Positions 1-9,310 are shown, numbered from the stretch's first letter. The stretch is 64,000 bases of DNA from Mesorhizobium sp. Z1-4 (GCF_004000235.1 NZ_RCIO01000001.1:992001-1056000), one strand, 5' to 3'. Translations and numbers: made by a program. Notes: a model not told the origin generated them from the sequence alone.

Positions 1-266
1 TGAAGGAAGTCGAGGAAGAAGAGGAAGCGGAAACCGCGGAAGCGGAAACCGAGAATGAGGATGTAGAGGTCGTTTCGCTGGAAGACGCCGAGGACGACGA
101 CGACAACAAAAAATCGTCGAGCGATCCGGATGTCGACCTTGAGGACGATGACGACGTCGATCTCGGCGACGACGACGACGACGATACCTTCCTTGAAGAC
201 GACGAAGATGACGATGACGATGTGTCGGGCATCATCGACGTCGATGACGACGACGACGACAGCTAA
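1..266 (+). CDS. Acidic TIGR02300-type protein, C-terminal part
   Basis: The reading frame is open from base 3 and stops at TAA 264-266; the start lies outside the window. The visible part is almost wholly Glu/Asp, with runs of five or six Asp and a final SGIIDV followed by six Asp and Ser. This acidic tail and its place directly upstream of tRNA-Ala fit the TIGR02300 (FYDLN acid domain) proteins of Rhizobiales. The diagnostic N-terminal domain is not visible, so the name rests on composition and context. Function is unknown. A strong inverted repeat follows the stop. Confidence 0.7.
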   Translation, partial: KEVEEEEEAETAEAETENEDVEVVSLEDAEDDDDNKKSSSDPDVDLEDDDDVDLGDDDDDDTFLEDDEDDDDDVSGIIDVDDDDDDS

Positions 267-274
267 TGAATGCG

Positions 275-303
275 GCGCCGCACCGCCCTGGCGGGTGCGG
301 CGC
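275..303 (+). terminator. Inverted repeat after the acidic protein gene
   Basis: GCGCCGCAC-CGCC (275-287) pairs with GGCGGGTGCGGCGC (290-303) over a 2-nt loop with one bulged base, 8 bp after the TAA. Only ATTTAA follows, so the U-tract is weak. Probable intrinsic terminator. Confidence 0.6.
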
Positions 304-429
304 ATTTAACCGCTTCGGCGGGTCTTGATCTTCGCTGGTGACGGGTCTAGAAGCCGCCAGCACGTTGGCCAGCCGCGAGGCGGGCCAGACCTCTTCGCCG
401 GAAACGGCGCCGGCATATGCCGGAAGTGT

Positions 430-500
<71 letters not shown>

Positions 501-505
<5 letters not shown>

Positions 506-861
506 ATTTTTTCGCTCACGCCGAACTCGCTTCGCTCGCTGGCTCCGCGGGGGCGGGCGAAAGCCCGGGCCGCAGTCGCGGCCTCGTTCCAGTTCGAGGA
601 TACTCCTCTCACCTGCACCAATTTTTTCGCTCACGCCGAACTCGCTGCGCTCGCCGGCTCCGCGGGGGCGGGCGAAAGCCCGGGCCGCAGTCGCGGCCTT
701 GTTCCGGCTCGAGGATACTCCTCTCACCTGCACCAATTTTTTCGCTCACGCCGAACCCGCTGCGCTCGCCGGCTCCGCGCGGGCGGGCGAAAGCCCGGGC
801 CGCAGTCGCGGCCTTGTTCCGGTTCGAGGATACTCCTTTCACCTCCGCCGATTTTTCGCTT
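501..861. repeat. 115-bp tandem repeat starting at the tRNA-Ala 3' end
   Basis: The string CACCAATTTTTTCGCTCACG starts at 501, 616 and 731, and a decayed copy (CGCCGATTTTTCGCT) at 846, giving three full 115-bp units plus a partial fourth. Each unit begins with the last bases of a tRNA plus a T-run, contains CCGGGCCGCAGTCGCGGCC, which can fold into a hairpin, and ends with GTTCGAGGATACTCC, which looks like a damaged T-arm. The units differ by a few substitutions. The stretch to 916 holds no convincing gene; reading frames here are repetitive and unlike known proteins. Confidence 0.85.
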
Positions 862-916
862 GTGACAAGCTTGCCTCTCCGGCCTGCCCGCTAGGGTTGG
901 CGAAAGCCGCAGCCAG

Positions 917-1714
917 CTAGGGCTCGCGGCAAAGCCCTTCTGCGGCGAGTGCCCGGCGCAGCGCCAGGACCTGCTCGGCATTGTCCCGCGCCAGGCAGCC
1001 GTCCGGGCGAAGCAGGTTGTTCTCGAAACCGATCCGCATCCTGCCGCCGCGCCGCGCCGCGGCAAGCAGGCACGCCTGCTCCGGCTGCCCGAACGCGCAG
1101 ACCGCCCACTCACTGCCTTCGGGCATTTCGGCCGCCGCATCCATGAAACCTTGCAGGTCTTCGGGGCGGCCTTCGCACGGTGTCGCATAACGGCCGAGTA
1201 CGAACAGCATCTGCAATGGCCCCGGCACATCGCCGGCAGCGGCCAACGCCAGCAGGCGGCTGACGTCCTGAGGCGCGTACAGAATATGCTGCACGGCGAT
1301 ACCGGCCTCATTGGCCCAGACATAAAATCGCGCGGCCTGCCTGTCCGGGCCGGCCAGCGGCCACATTTCCCGCAGCGCTACCGACACGCCCTCCGGCATC
1401 ACGTCGCGCACCACCCGCTGCTGCTCGGCCGGCGTGTAACGCCCGACGGCTTCTGTGGTGATCTGCACCGGCATAGCCGGCACCGCGCGCGACATTTCGG
1501 CTATCAGCTCGCGATAGCGCCCTGCGTCCAGCACATGCCGGCCTTCCGCATCCCGCACATGCGCGTGGAGCGCCTTCGCACCCGCTTCACTTGCGGCGCG
1601 GGCCGCCGCAACCGTTTCGGCGACCGTCACCGGGAGCGCAGGATGATCGGCCTTGCCAAGGCGCGCGCCGTTGGGCGCCAGCATGATGTCGGGCAGGCCG
1701 GCCAGCCGGTTCAC
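917..1714 (-). CDS. BKACE-family beta-keto acid cleavage enzyme (DUF849)
   Basis: 265 residues of the 3-keto-5-aminohexanoate cleavage (BKACE) family, TIM-barrel enzymes that use acetyl-CoA to split a beta-keto acid into acetoacetate and an acyl-CoA. The HAHVRD motif (about residues 50-55) carries the two metal-binding His, and GFENN near the C-terminus holds the conserved Glu of the family. FVLGRY in the middle and WAVCAFGQ also match. It is slightly short for the family (270-310). The start overlaps the stop of the aminotransferase gene by 4 bp (ATGA), so translation is probably coupled. Substrate is unknown; the upstream aminotransferase suggests a keto acid made from an amino compound. 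Confidence 0.85.
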   Translation of the reverse strand: MNRLAGLPDIMLAPNGARLGKADHPALPVTVAETVAAARAASEAGAKALHAHVRDAEGRHVLDAGRYRELIAEMSRAVPAMPVQITTEAVGRYTPAEQQRVVRDVMPEGVSVALREMWPLAGPDRQAARFYVWANEAGIAVQHILYAPQDVSRLLALAAAGDVPGPLQMLFVLGRYATPCEGRPEDLQGFMDAAAEMPEGSEWAVCAFGQPEQACLLAAARRGGRMRIGFENNLLRPDGCLARDNAEQVLALRRALAAEGLCREP

Positions 1715-3036
1715 GCGGCCAACGCCTGCTCAACCGCCTTGGCGAGCCGCGCCGTGACCTCGTCGAGCTCCGCCTCGCTGATGATGAAAGGCGGAGCCAG
1801 AAGCACGTGGTCGCCGGCCCTACCGTCAAAGGTTCCGCTTCCGGGGTAACAGAACAGCCCCTCTTCCAGCGCCGCCGCCTTGATCCGTGCATGGAGCTTG
1901 CGCGAAGGATCGAAGGGCTGGCCCGTCGCACGGTCTTCCACCAGTTCGATGGCACGAAACAGCCCCCGGCCCCGGATGTCGCCGACATTGGGATGCTGGC
2001 CGAATGTCCGGTTCAGCGCGGCTTCGAGATGGCGCCCCCGGCTTTGTACCTGTGCCAGGAGATCTCGGCCCAGAAGCGCCTTCACGACCGCCCCGCCCGC
2101 GGCAGCCGCAAGCGGGTGCCCGTGATAGGTGTGGCCGTGCTGGAAGCTGCCGGAGCCCTGCGCGATCGTGTCGTAGATCGCGCCACTGCACAGCATGGCA
2201 CCGATCGGCATGTAGCCGGCGCCCAGTCCCTTTGCGACCGTTACAATGTCGGGGGCAACGCCGTCCTGTTCGCAGGCGAACAGCGTGCCGGTGCGACCCA
2301 TGCCGCACATCACCTCGTCGAGGATCAGCAGCACGCCAAATTTGTCGCAAATCTCACGGATGCGGCGGAAATAGCCTTCGACGGCGGGCACCGCGCCCAG
2401 CGTGGCGCCGACCACGGGTTCGGCAATGAACGCCATCACCGTTTCGGGCCCAAGCCGTTTCAGCTCCGCTTCCAGTTCGTCGGCGGCGCGCCGGCCGTAG
2501 TCGAGAGCGCTCTCGCCCTCTTCGCGAAAGCGGTATTCGTGGCAGGGTGCGATGTGGAAGGTTTCGACCAGCAGCGGCGCGTATTTCTCGCGCCGGGCCG
2601 CATTGCCGCCGGCTGCCAGCGCGCCAAGCGTGTTGCCGTGATAACTTTGCCGCCGGGCAATCAGGCGATGCCGAGAAGGCTGGCCGATCTCAAGAAAATA
2701 TTGCCGCGCGAGCTTGATTGCGGCTTCATTCGCTTCCGAGCCGCCGGAAAGCAGATAGACCCGATCGATCCCGGCAGGCGCATTGGCGATGAGCAAATCC
2801 GCCAGTTCTTCGGCGGCTTCGGAGGTGAAAAATCCCGTATGGGCGAAAGCGATGCGGTCGAGCTGTTCGTGGATCGCCGCACGCACGCCCGCGTCGGAAT
2901 GGCCGAGGCAGGACACTGCCGCCCCGCCGCCGCCGTCCAGATAGGCGCGGCCGGACTTGTCGAAAATGTAGCAGCCTTCGCCGCGCTCGGCAGTGATAAG
3001 TTCGGATGTCGACCTTCCGAAGAGGTGACCCGACAT
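1711..3036 (-). CDS. Class III PLP-dependent aminotransferase
   Basis: 441 residues, full length for fold-type I class III (omega/beta-amino acid) aminotransferases. Visible are the phosphate-binding GGSEA (98-102), SYHGNTLGAL (131-140), the PLP-contacting LDEVMCGMGRTG (239-250) and the Schiff-base Lys269 in TVAKGLGAGYMPIGA. The family moves an amino group from a substrate amine or amino acid to pyruvate or 2-oxoglutarate. It lies 5 bp after uspA and overlaps the BKACE gene, in the TRAP transporter operon. I infer that it turns the imported compound into the keto acid that BKACE cleaves; the actual substrate cannot be read from sequence. Confidence 0.88.
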   Translation of the reverse strand: MSGHLFGRSTSELITAERGEGCYIFDKSGRAYLDGGGGAAVSCLGHSDAGVRAAIHEQLDRIAFAHTGFFTSEAAEELADLLIANAPAGIDRVYLLSGGSEANEAAIKLARQYFLEIGQPSRHRLIARRQSYHGNTLGALAAGGNAARREKYAPLLVETFHIAPCHEYRFREEGESALDYGRRAADELEAELKRLGPETVMAFIAEPVVGATLGAVPAVEGYFRRIREICDKFGVLLILDEVMCGMGRTGTLFACEQDGVAPDIVTVAKGLGAGYMPIGAMLCSGAIYDTIAQGSGSFQHGHTYHGHPLAAAAGGAVVKALLGRDLLAQVQSRGRHLEAALNRTFGQHPNVGDIRGRGLFRAIELVEDRATGQPFDPSRKLHARIKAAALEEGLFCYPGSGTFDGRAGDHVLLAPPFIISEAELDEVTARLAKAVEQALAA

Positions 3037-3041
3037 GCTGG

Positions 3042-3470
3042 TTAGCTCCCCCTGACCACGAAGACGCTTTGCTTGGCATGCCGCACCACACGCGCCGCGT
3101 TCGGCCCGAGGAGATAGTCGGCGAGCTCCGGCGTATGTGCTGCAATGACGATTGCATCGACGTTCAGCTTGTCGGCCGCGTTGATGATCTGCTCATACAC
3201 ACGGCCGTGCGTCACATGTGGATGCACGTCGATCCCTTCCTCGACATTCGACCCGACCCACGCCGCCAGCTTCTCGCCGACTTGTCGCAGCGCCTTTTTC
3301 TCGAAACCCTTCTCGAAGAAGCTGCCGACAACCGACATGCCAAAGTCGGGGACGACGGTCAGCACATGGAGCGTGCCGCCCTCTCCCATCATGTGGCGCG
3401 CGGCCGGCAGCGACTGCGACCAGCTGGCCGGCGCCGAAAGGTCGATCGGCAGAAGGATGGATTTGTACAT
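3042..3470 (-). CDS. Universal stress protein (UspA family)
   Basis: 142 residues, a single Usp domain (Rossmann-like, often ATP-binding). It begins MYKSILLPIDLS and ends with LLGPNAARVVRHAKQSVFVV, the usual C-terminal strand-loop-helix; the nucleotide loop is altered because the first Gly-rich part is reduced to LLGPNAARVV. The GGGGAA upstream of ATG 3470 is a good ribosome site. It sits 12 bp after the TRAP permease gene. In other bacteria a Usp protein (TeaD) beside a TRAP transporter modulates uptake, so a similar control role is plausible here. Confidence 0.87.
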   Translation of the reverse strand: MYKSILLPIDLSAPASWSQSLPAARHMMGEGGTLHVLTVVPDFGMSVVGSFFEKGFEKKALRQVGEKLAAWVGSNVEEGIDVHPHVTHGRVYEQIINAADKLNVDAIVIAAHTPELADYLLGPNAARVVRHAKQSVFVVRGS

Positions 3471-3482
3471 GGCCGTTCCCCC

Positions 3483-6122
3483 TCAGAATGCCGGTTTTGT
3501 CTGGCGCCGGCGCTGCATGGCAATCACCAGGCCGAGCAACAGCAACGCCGGAATGTAGAACACCTGCTCGGGCAGCCTGTCGCGCGGCACCTGCACGGCA
3601 GCCAGGAAAACGGGCGAATCGGCATAGAAGTCGAAATTGCCCAGCGCCTCCGCCGCTTCCGTGCCGAATGCCGGCTCATCGAGCCGCACGATGTCGCCCT
3701 CCGGAATAAGCAGCAGACCCGAATTCCGTATGCGCTCGGCGGGCGTCGCCCCCTCCGCATTCATCGTCAGCGTCGTTGCCGCTGTACCGCCTGTGTTGAA
3801 GTCCGGCCCTTCGATCTGCAGCCTGAGCTGCGTGCCCTCGGCCACTTCGCCGAGTACGGTTTCGAACTGGGCCGGCGGCACCTCACGGAACGGGGGCTGC
3901 AGCATGTTGAGCCACACATTCGGCACGAACAGCGTGAATGCGACCAGAAGCAGCGCCGCGCTTTCGTGGATACGCGATCGGGCCAGGAAATAGCCCTGCG
4001 TGGCAGCCGCGAAAAGCAGCATGGCGAATGTCGCGATGATGAACACGAACACCGCCTGGGCGACGCCGCTCACCGTTCCAAGATCGACGCCGTAGAGAAT
4101 GAGCGTCGGATTGAAGATGAAAAGGAACGGCAGCGCCACGGTGCGCAGCGAATAGAAGAACGCCGTGAACCCGGTTCGGATCGGGTCGCCGCCCGATACC
4201 GCAGCGGCGGCGAAACTCGCCAGCCCGACTGGCGGCGTGACGTCTGCCATGATGCCGAAATAGAACACGAACAGGTGCGCTGCGATGAGCGGCACGATCA
4301 GCCCTTCCTGCGCGCCGAGCGACACCACCACAGACGCCATCAGCGACGACACCACGATGTAGTTGGCCGTTGTCGGCAGACCCATGCCGAGAATGAGCGA
4401 AAACACACCCACCAGTATGAGCATGATGATCAGCACGCCGCCCGAAAGCTGTTCGACCAGCCCGGCAAGTTCGGTGCCGATGGGCGTTTTTGTGACGGTG
4501 GCCACGATGATGCCGGCCGCCGCGGTGGCGACGCCGATGCCGATCATGTTGCGGGCGCCGGCGATCAGGCCTTCCTTGAGGTCGTCGAAGCCCTGCCGGG
4601 CCTCGTTCCACATATTGTCGGCCGTTCCGCGCATCAACGCCTTCAGGGGCCGCTGCGTAACGATGATCAGAAGCATCAGCGAGGTGGCGTAAAAGGCCGA
4701 CTTTGCCGGGCTTTGCCGTTCGACCATCAGGAACCAGACGAGGACGACGATGGGCAGCACGAAATGCAGGCCCGTCGCGTAGACGTCGCCCACCTTGGGC
4801 AGCTTGATCTCCGCGGCATTCGGATCGTCGACCTCAAGGTCCGGCCGCCTCGCCGCTATCGAGACAAGCCAGACGTAAACCGCCAGAAGTGCGACCATCA
4901 TGATCGGCCCAGTGAGCGTCGGCACCACCGAACGCAGCGCGCCGACCAGATAGATCAACCCGGTGAATGCCGCACCGGCAACCGCGAAACCGATAAAGAA
5001 CTTCAGGATCATCGCCGGGAAGGACTTCGCCTCGCCAAGTGCTGGCATGTCCTTCTTCAGCGCTTCCAGATGCACGATGTAGACCAGCGCGATGTAGGAA
5101 ATCACCGCCGGGATGAATGCGTGTTTGATGACCTCGACATAGGAAATGCCGATGAACTCAACCATCAGGAAGGCGGCAGCGCCCATGACGGGCGGCATGA
5201 TCTGGCCATTGACCGACGAGGCGACCTCAACCGAACCGGCCTGTTCGTTGGTGAAGCCGACCCGCTTCATCAGCGGGATGGTGAAGGTACCGGTGGTCAC
5301 CACATTGGCGATGGAGGAACCGGAAATCAGGCCGGTCATGGCCGAACCGACGACGGCCGCCTTGGCAGGGCCGCCGCGCAGATGGCCCAGCCCGGCAAAG
5401 GCGAGCTTGATGAAGTAGTTGCCGGCACCCGCCTTATCGAGCAGCGAGCCGAACAACACAAAAAGGAACACGAAGGCGGTCGAGACGCCGAGCGGAATGC
5501 CGAACACACCCGCGGTATCGAGCCACTGCGCATTGATCAGCGCCTTGAAGGACAGGCCTTCGTGTTCGATCAGTTCGGGGATCAACCAGCCAGTGCCCAT
5601 ATAGGCATAGAGCAGGAACAGCGAACCCACGACGGTCAGGGCGGGGCCGAGCGCGCGCCGGCTCGCCTCCAGCAGAACGACCAGACCGACGCTGCCGACG
5701 ATGATCTGCGTCTGCGTCGGCAGCCCGGAGCGCGCCGTCAGGGCCAGGTGTTCCGAAAAGACAAAAATGTAGAGCGTGCAGAACCCGCCGATCGCCGCGA
5801 GCAGCCAATCGCCGACCGGAATATACTGGCGCGGCGAGGATTTCAGCGCCGGGTATGCGAGAAATGCGAGCACGATCGCGAAGAACAGATGAATCGGCCG
5901 TGTTTGCGAAGAATTCAGCACAGGCAGATATTCGCCGAACCATAGCTGGGGTTGGGCGATCCACAGCTGAAACAGCGACCAGGCAAGCGCCAGCCCCGAT
6001 ATCAGCAGCGCAATCTGACGGTTTGCGGGCGACCGCGCGCCGCTATCCGTGCTTGCTACGAGATCCTGCAGTTCCTCGTCGGTGAACTTTCTGCCTTGCG
6101 GCTCGCCGTCCTGCGCGCTCAT
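3483..6122 (-). CDS. TRAP transporter fused 4TM/12TM permease
   Basis: 879 residues, an inner-membrane protein that fuses the small (DctQ, 4TM) and large (DctM, 12TM) TRAP subunits, the form usually paired with TAXI binding proteins (TIGR02123). Many hydrophobic segments are visible. The DctM signatures include GLISGSSIANVVTTGTFTIP, GQIMPPVMGAAAFLM and GMGLPTTANYIV. After the last DctM segment an extra periplasmic-looking domain of about 150 residues with a final membrane segment resembles DUF3394. The predicted role is Na+-driven symport of an organic acid delivered by the binding protein encoded upstream. GGAGGAGGGGAG precedes ATG 6122. Confidence 0.93.
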   Translation of the reverse strand: MSAQDGEPQGRKFTDEELQDLVASTDSGARSPANRQIALLISGLALAWSLFQLWIAQPQLWFGEYLPVLNSSQTRPIHLFFAIVLAFLAYPALKSSPRQYIPVGDWLLAAIGGFCTLYIFVFSEHLALTARSGLPTQTQIIVGSVGLVVLLEASRRALGPALTVVGSLFLLYAYMGTGWLIPELIEHEGLSFKALINAQWLDTAGVFGIPLGVSTAFVFLFVLFGSLLDKAGAGNYFIKLAFAGLGHLRGGPAKAAVVGSAMTGLISGSSIANVVTTGTFTIPLMKRVGFTNEQAGSVEVASSVNGQIMPPVMGAAAFLMVEFIGISYVEVIKHAFIPAVISYIALVYIVHLEALKKDMPALGEAKSFPAMILKFFIGFAVAGAAFTGLIYLVGALRSVVPTLTGPIMMVALLAVYVWLVSIAARRPDLEVDDPNAAEIKLPKVGDVYATGLHFVLPIVVLVWFLMVERQSPAKSAFYATSLMLLIIVTQRPLKALMRGTADNMWNEARQGFDDLKEGLIAGARNMIGIGVATAAAGIIVATVTKTPIGTELAGLVEQLSGGVLIIMLILVGVFSLILGMGLPTTANYIVVSSLMASVVVSLGAQEGLIVPLIAAHLFVFYFGIMADVTPPVGLASFAAAAVSGGDPIRTGFTAFFYSLRTVALPFLFIFNPTLILYGVDLGTVSGVAQAVFVFIIATFAMLLFAAATQGYFLARSRIHESAALLLVAFTLFVPNVWLNMLQPPFREVPPAQFETVLGEVAEGTQLRLQIEGPDFNTGGTAATTLTMNAEGATPAERIRNSGLLLIPEGDIVRLDEPAFGTEAAEALGNFDFYADSPVFLAAVQVPRDRLPEQVFYIPALLLLGLVIAMQRRRQTKPAF

Positions 6123-6152
6123 CCTGCTCCCCTCCTCCCGCTAAAACCAAAA

Positions 6153-6179
6153 TGTCCCGGGCGCGTGGCACCCGGGACA
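6153..6179 (-). promoter_or_regulatory. Hairpin between TAXI and TRAP permease genes
   Basis: TGTCCCGGG (6153-6161) and CCCGGGACA (6171-6179) are a perfect 9-bp inverted repeat with a 9-nt loop, in the 85-bp gap between the binding-protein stop and the permease start. No T-run follows on the minus strand. It probably works as a partial terminator or mRNA-stabilising stem, giving more binding protein than permease, as in many transporter operons. Confidence 0.55.
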
Positions 6180-6207
6180 AACAGTCTGTTTCATCTGGCC
6201 GGCACGG

Positions 6208-7179
6208 TTACTCGATCAGTCCGGCTTCGCGGTAGTACTTCTCGGCGCCCGGATGCAGCGGAGCCGAGAGACCGTCATTGGCCATCTCCTTCGGATCGAG
6301 ATTGGCGAATGCGGGATGCAGGCTGCGGAACTGATCCATGTTTTCGAACACGGCTTTCACAACCTCATAGACGACATCTTCAGACACGTCAGCGGAGGTG
6401 ACGAAGGTTGCACCGACGCCGAATGTCGTCGTGTCATTGTCATTGCCGCGATACATTCCGCCGGGGATGGTCGCGACGCGGTAGAAAGGATTGTCCTCGA
6501 CCAGCTTGGTCACCGCGTCGTTCGCGACATTCACAAGCACGCTGTCACAGGCGGTGGTTGCCTCCTGGATCGAACCGGACGGGTGGCCGACCGTGTAGAC
6601 CATGGCATCGATGTTGTTGTCGCACAGCGCCTGGCTCTGCTCGGCGGCCTGGAGCTCGGAGGCGACCGCAAAATCGCCCATCGACCAGCCCATCTCCTCC
6701 ATCAGCACTTCCATCGTGCCGCGCTGGCCGGACCCCGGATTGCCGACATTAACGCGCTTGCCCTTGAGATCTTCGAAGTTGGCGATGCCGGCATCGGCAC
6801 GCGCAACGACGGTGAACGGTTCGGGGTGGACGGAAAACACCGCCCGCAGGCCTTCGAACGGCCCCTGTTCCTCGAACCGCGAGGTGCCGTTGTAGGCATG
6901 ATACTGCCAGTCGGACTGGGCGACACCGAATTCGAGCTCGCCGCCTCGCACGGCGTTGATGTTGAACACCGATCCGCCCGTCGATTCCACGCCGCAGCGA
7001 ATACCGTGTTCGGAACGGCCGCGATTGACGAGCCGGCAGATGGCGCCGCCTGTCGGATAATAAACGCCCGTCACACCGCCGGTACCGATCGTCACAAAGG
7101 TCTGATCCTGGGCGATACTCGGAGCGGCGAACAGCGCAGCGGCGACCGCAACGGCTGCACCGATAATTTTCTTGGACAT
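6208..7179 (-). CDS. TAXI-family TRAP solute-binding protein
   Basis: 323 residues with a clear Sec signal peptide: positive MSKK, hydrophobic core, cleavage after APSIA. The mature protein opens with [19 protein letters not shown], the hallmark of TAXI (TRAP-associated extracytoplasmic immunogenic) receptors, and continues with [15 protein letters not shown]. It is the periplasmic substrate receptor for the fused permease encoded next. GGGAG lies 9 nt before ATG 7179. It is the first gene of the operon TAXI-permease-uspA-aminotransferase-BKACE and is divergent from the RpiR regulator. Confidence 0.94.
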   Translation of the reverse strand: MSKKIIGAAVAVAAALFAAPSIAQDQTFVTIGTGGVTGVYYPTGGAICRLVNRGRSEHGIRCGVESTGGSVFNINAVRGGELEFGVAQSDWQYHAYNGTSRFEEQGPFEGLRAVFSVHPEPFTVVARADAGIANFEDLKGKRVNVGNPGSGQRGTMEVLMEEMGWSMGDFAVASELQAAEQSQALCDNNIDAMVYTVGHPSGSIQEATTACDSVLVNVANDAVTKLVEDNPFYRVATIPGGMYRGNDNDTTTFGVGATFVTSADVSEDVVYEVVKAVFENMDQFRSLHPAFANLDPKEMANDGLSAPLHPGAEKYYREAGLIE

Positions 7180-7230
7180 ATGTCGAATCTCCCGTTTTTG
7201 CCGCTCGGTGGTTGCGGCTGGGGGTATGAT

Positions 7231-7275
7231 GATACAAACAATTGAAAACGGTCAAGGATCGAATACAAATGTATC
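7231..7275. promoter_or_regulatory. Candidate RpiR operator in the divergent promoter
   Basis: ATACA-AA-TGTAT (7263-7274) is a perfect dyad just before the rpiR start, and GATACAAAC (7231-7239) repeats its left half on the other side of an AT-rich core. The pair sits in the 99-bp gap between the divergent TAXI and rpiR starts, where an autoregulating repressor would bind. No promoter could be fixed with confidence. Confidence 0.4.
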
Positions 7276-7278
7276 GGA

Positions 7279-8148
7279 ATGACTGCCGCCACCGAACCAT
7301 CCATTGATGCCCTCAGGCACAAGCTGTCCGGCCTGAAGAAGACGGCCGCGCCGGAGGTCGCCCGGCTTGCCGACTGGGTTTTGGCCCGCCCGCACGAAGT
7401 CGCGTTTCATTCCGTTCGCGGGCTGGCGGAAAAAGCCGGCGTCAACGCAAATACGGTCGTGCGCCTGTCGCAGGCGCTGGGTTTCGACGGTTTCGAGGCA
7501 TGCCGGCTGAGCTTTCAGGATGCGCTGCGGCAGCGCTCGGACCTCTATTCCAGCCGCGCCGCAGAGCTGCAGAGCAAGGCAAGCGGCGATCTCTACAGCG
7601 CCCTTCGCGATGCCGCGCATGCCAATATCGATGCCCTGTTCGACGACGACTCGCTGCGGAAGATCGGCATGGCGGCCGATCTGCTCCTGAAAGCGCGGCG
7701 CATTCACTGCGTCGGGGTACGGAGCTGCTATTCGCTCGCCCGGTACCTGGCTTACACGGGCGCGATGGCGTTTCCCGCCTTTGCCCAGCGCATGAGCGAG
7801 CCTGGCGACATATACGACCTGATTTCCGAGACCGGACCGGACGATGTGGTGATTGCAATCACCTTTCCGCTCTATTCGGTCGAGACCGTGCTTGCCGCCA
7901 GTCTGGCGAAAGGGCAGCGGGCGAAAACCATCGCGATCACCGACGGGTTCAGTTCGCCGGTCGCCGAGGGTGCCGAGATCGTGCTCGTGCCGCCCATGAT
8001 GGGGCCGCAAACGCTGCCCAGTCTGGTTGCCGCATTTGCGACGGCCGAAATTCTGATTGCAACGATGGTGTCGCGTTCGGACCAGGCACCGGCTCGGATC
8101 GCGAGCTACGAACAGCGCCTGCACAACAGCGGCGCGTATGTACGCTGA
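7279..8148 (+). CDS. MurR/RpiR-family transcriptional regulator
   Basis: 289 residues. The N-terminal HTH_6 domain (about 1-85) includes VRGLAEKAGVNANTVVRLSQ, and a C-terminal SIS domain (about 120-270, IHCVGVRSCYSLARYLAY then DVVIAITFPLYS) usually senses a phosphorylated sugar or related metabolite. It is divergent from the TRAP operon and likely controls it, binding the dyad just upstream of its own start. The ligand is unknown; RpiR members beside TRAP systems without sugar enzymes suggest a non-sugar effector. Confidence 0.9.
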   Translation: MTAATEPSIDALRHKLSGLKKTAAPEVARLADWVLARPHEVAFHSVRGLAEKAGVNANTVVRLSQALGFDGFEACRLSFQDALRQRSDLYSSRAAELQSKASGDLYSALRDAAHANIDALFDDDSLRKIGMAADLLLKARRIHCVGVRSCYSLARYLAYTGAMAFPAFAQRMSEPGDIYDLISETGPDDVVIAITFPLYSVETVLAASLAKGQRAKTIAITDGFSSPVAEGAEIVLVPPMMGPQTLPSLVAAFATAEILIATMVSRSDQAPARIASYEQRLHNSGAYVR

Positions 8149-8206
8149 GACCTGTTGCCCGTCTTGAGCCTGCCGGAGGGTTTGCCGCGGCCCAGCGCCG
8201 CCGCGG

Positions 8207-9184
8207 CTACTTCTCGAAGAAGCTGAAACGGTTGCGACCGCCACTCTTGCTGCAGTAGAGCGCGTTGTCTGCTTTCATGAGCAGATCGTCCGAGGTGGCG
8301 CCGTCGTCGGGCCCGAGCGCGATGCCGATGCTGATGCCCAACTTGACGCTGGTGACGCTCAGTTCGAACGGTTTCTCGAAAAGCGCCAGAACGCGATTTG
8401 CCAGAACGGCCGCGTCGCCGCGCTGGTTGATACCGGTCTGCACAATGGCGAATTCGTCGCCGCCGAGGCGTGCGACCGTGTCGTTCTCGCGCACTGCCTT
8501 CCTGATTCTTTCAGCGACGCCGATGAGCATCTCATCGCCAGCCTTGTGGCCGAAACTGTCATTCACCGGCTTGAACTTGTCCAGGTCGAGATAATGGACC
8601 GCCATCAGCCCCCGGCGCTTCACCTGTGCCACAGCGGTGGTCAGCCGGTCGTTGAAGAGCATGCGGTTGGGCAGATCGGTCAGCGGATCGTGATGGGCCA
8701 TGTGCGAAACCAGCTGCTGGTTGCGCCGCTGCTCCGTCACGTCCAGATATGTGGTTACGAAACCACCGCCCTCCAGCGGCATGCCGCGCACCTCGAGGAC
8801 CGTGCCGTTGGGCCGCGTCCGGTCGTAGCAATGCGGCTCCATCTTGCGAGCCAGTTCCATCCGGCGGCGGACATGCATTTCGATGTCGCCGGAACCATAT
8901 TCGCCGCGCACCGCATTGAAGCGGAACAGCTCCTCCATCGAGGGATAGCCGTCGGCCATCAGCTCGTCGGGATATTCGAGCAGGACCTTCTGCTGCCGGT
9001 TGCACAGAACCATCTGCAGATTGTCATCGAACAACGAAATGCCGCCCGGAAAATTCTCCATAACCGCTTCGAGCAAGCGGACCCTTTCGCGCAGGTCGCC
9101 AATCAGCCCGACCATGTTGACGAATGACCGCGCCTGTTCCGCGTGTCCAGTCTGCGCGACGGTTCGCGCTGCTTCGGCTGCCAT
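8207..9184 (-). CDS. Diguanylate cyclase with PAS domain
   Basis: 325 residues from ATG 9184, chosen because GGGGAA lies 7 nt upstream; a TTG at 9208 would add 8 residues. A short coiled stretch is followed by a PAS domain (about 35-155, FPGGISLFDDNLQMVLCNRQ) and a GGDEF domain (about 165-325) with HDPLTDLPNR, DLDKFKPVNDSFGH and an intact RLGGDEF. A RxxD allosteric I-site (REND) sits five residues before GGDEF, so product inhibition is expected. It makes cyclic di-GMP from two GTP. No transmembrane segment is visible, so it is probably a cytoplasmic sensor. It is not obviously in an operon. Confidence 0.93.
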   Translation of the reverse strand: MAAEAARTVAQTGHAEQARSFVNMVGLIGDLRERVRLLEAVMENFPGGISLFDDNLQMVLCNRQQKVLLEYPDELMADGYPSMEELFRFNAVRGEYGSGDIEMHVRRRMELARKMEPHCYDRTRPNGTVLEVRGMPLEGGGFVTTYLDVTEQRRNQQLVSHMAHHDPLTDLPNRMLFNDRLTTAVAQVKRRGLMAVHYLDLDKFKPVNDSFGHKAGDEMLIGVAERIRKAVRENDTVARLGGDEFAIVQTGINQRGDAAVLANRVLALFEKPFELSVTSVKLGISIGIALGPDDGATSDDLLMKADNALYCSKSGGRNRFSFFEK

Positions 9185-9310
9185 TGTCACGTTCCCCAAT
9201 CCAGACAATGCGGCCAGCTGTTCGGCCGGCTCGATTGAAGGACCTTACGCAGGGAAAGCTTGCCTTTGAATTAATTGCGGCGGGGTTTTTTGGTCCGGCC
9301 AGATGGCCGT

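Noticed and set aside
1807..3045. A 412-codon plus-strand frame opposite the aminotransferase
   Set aside because: No recognisable motif, and the minus strand carries a complete PLP enzyme with its catalytic Lys.
3006..5945. A 979-codon open frame on the plus strand opposite the TRAP permease
   Set aside because: It is a shadow of a GC-rich membrane-protein gene; the translation is rich in His, Arg, Asp and Gln without domain features, while the minus strand shows clear DctM motifs.
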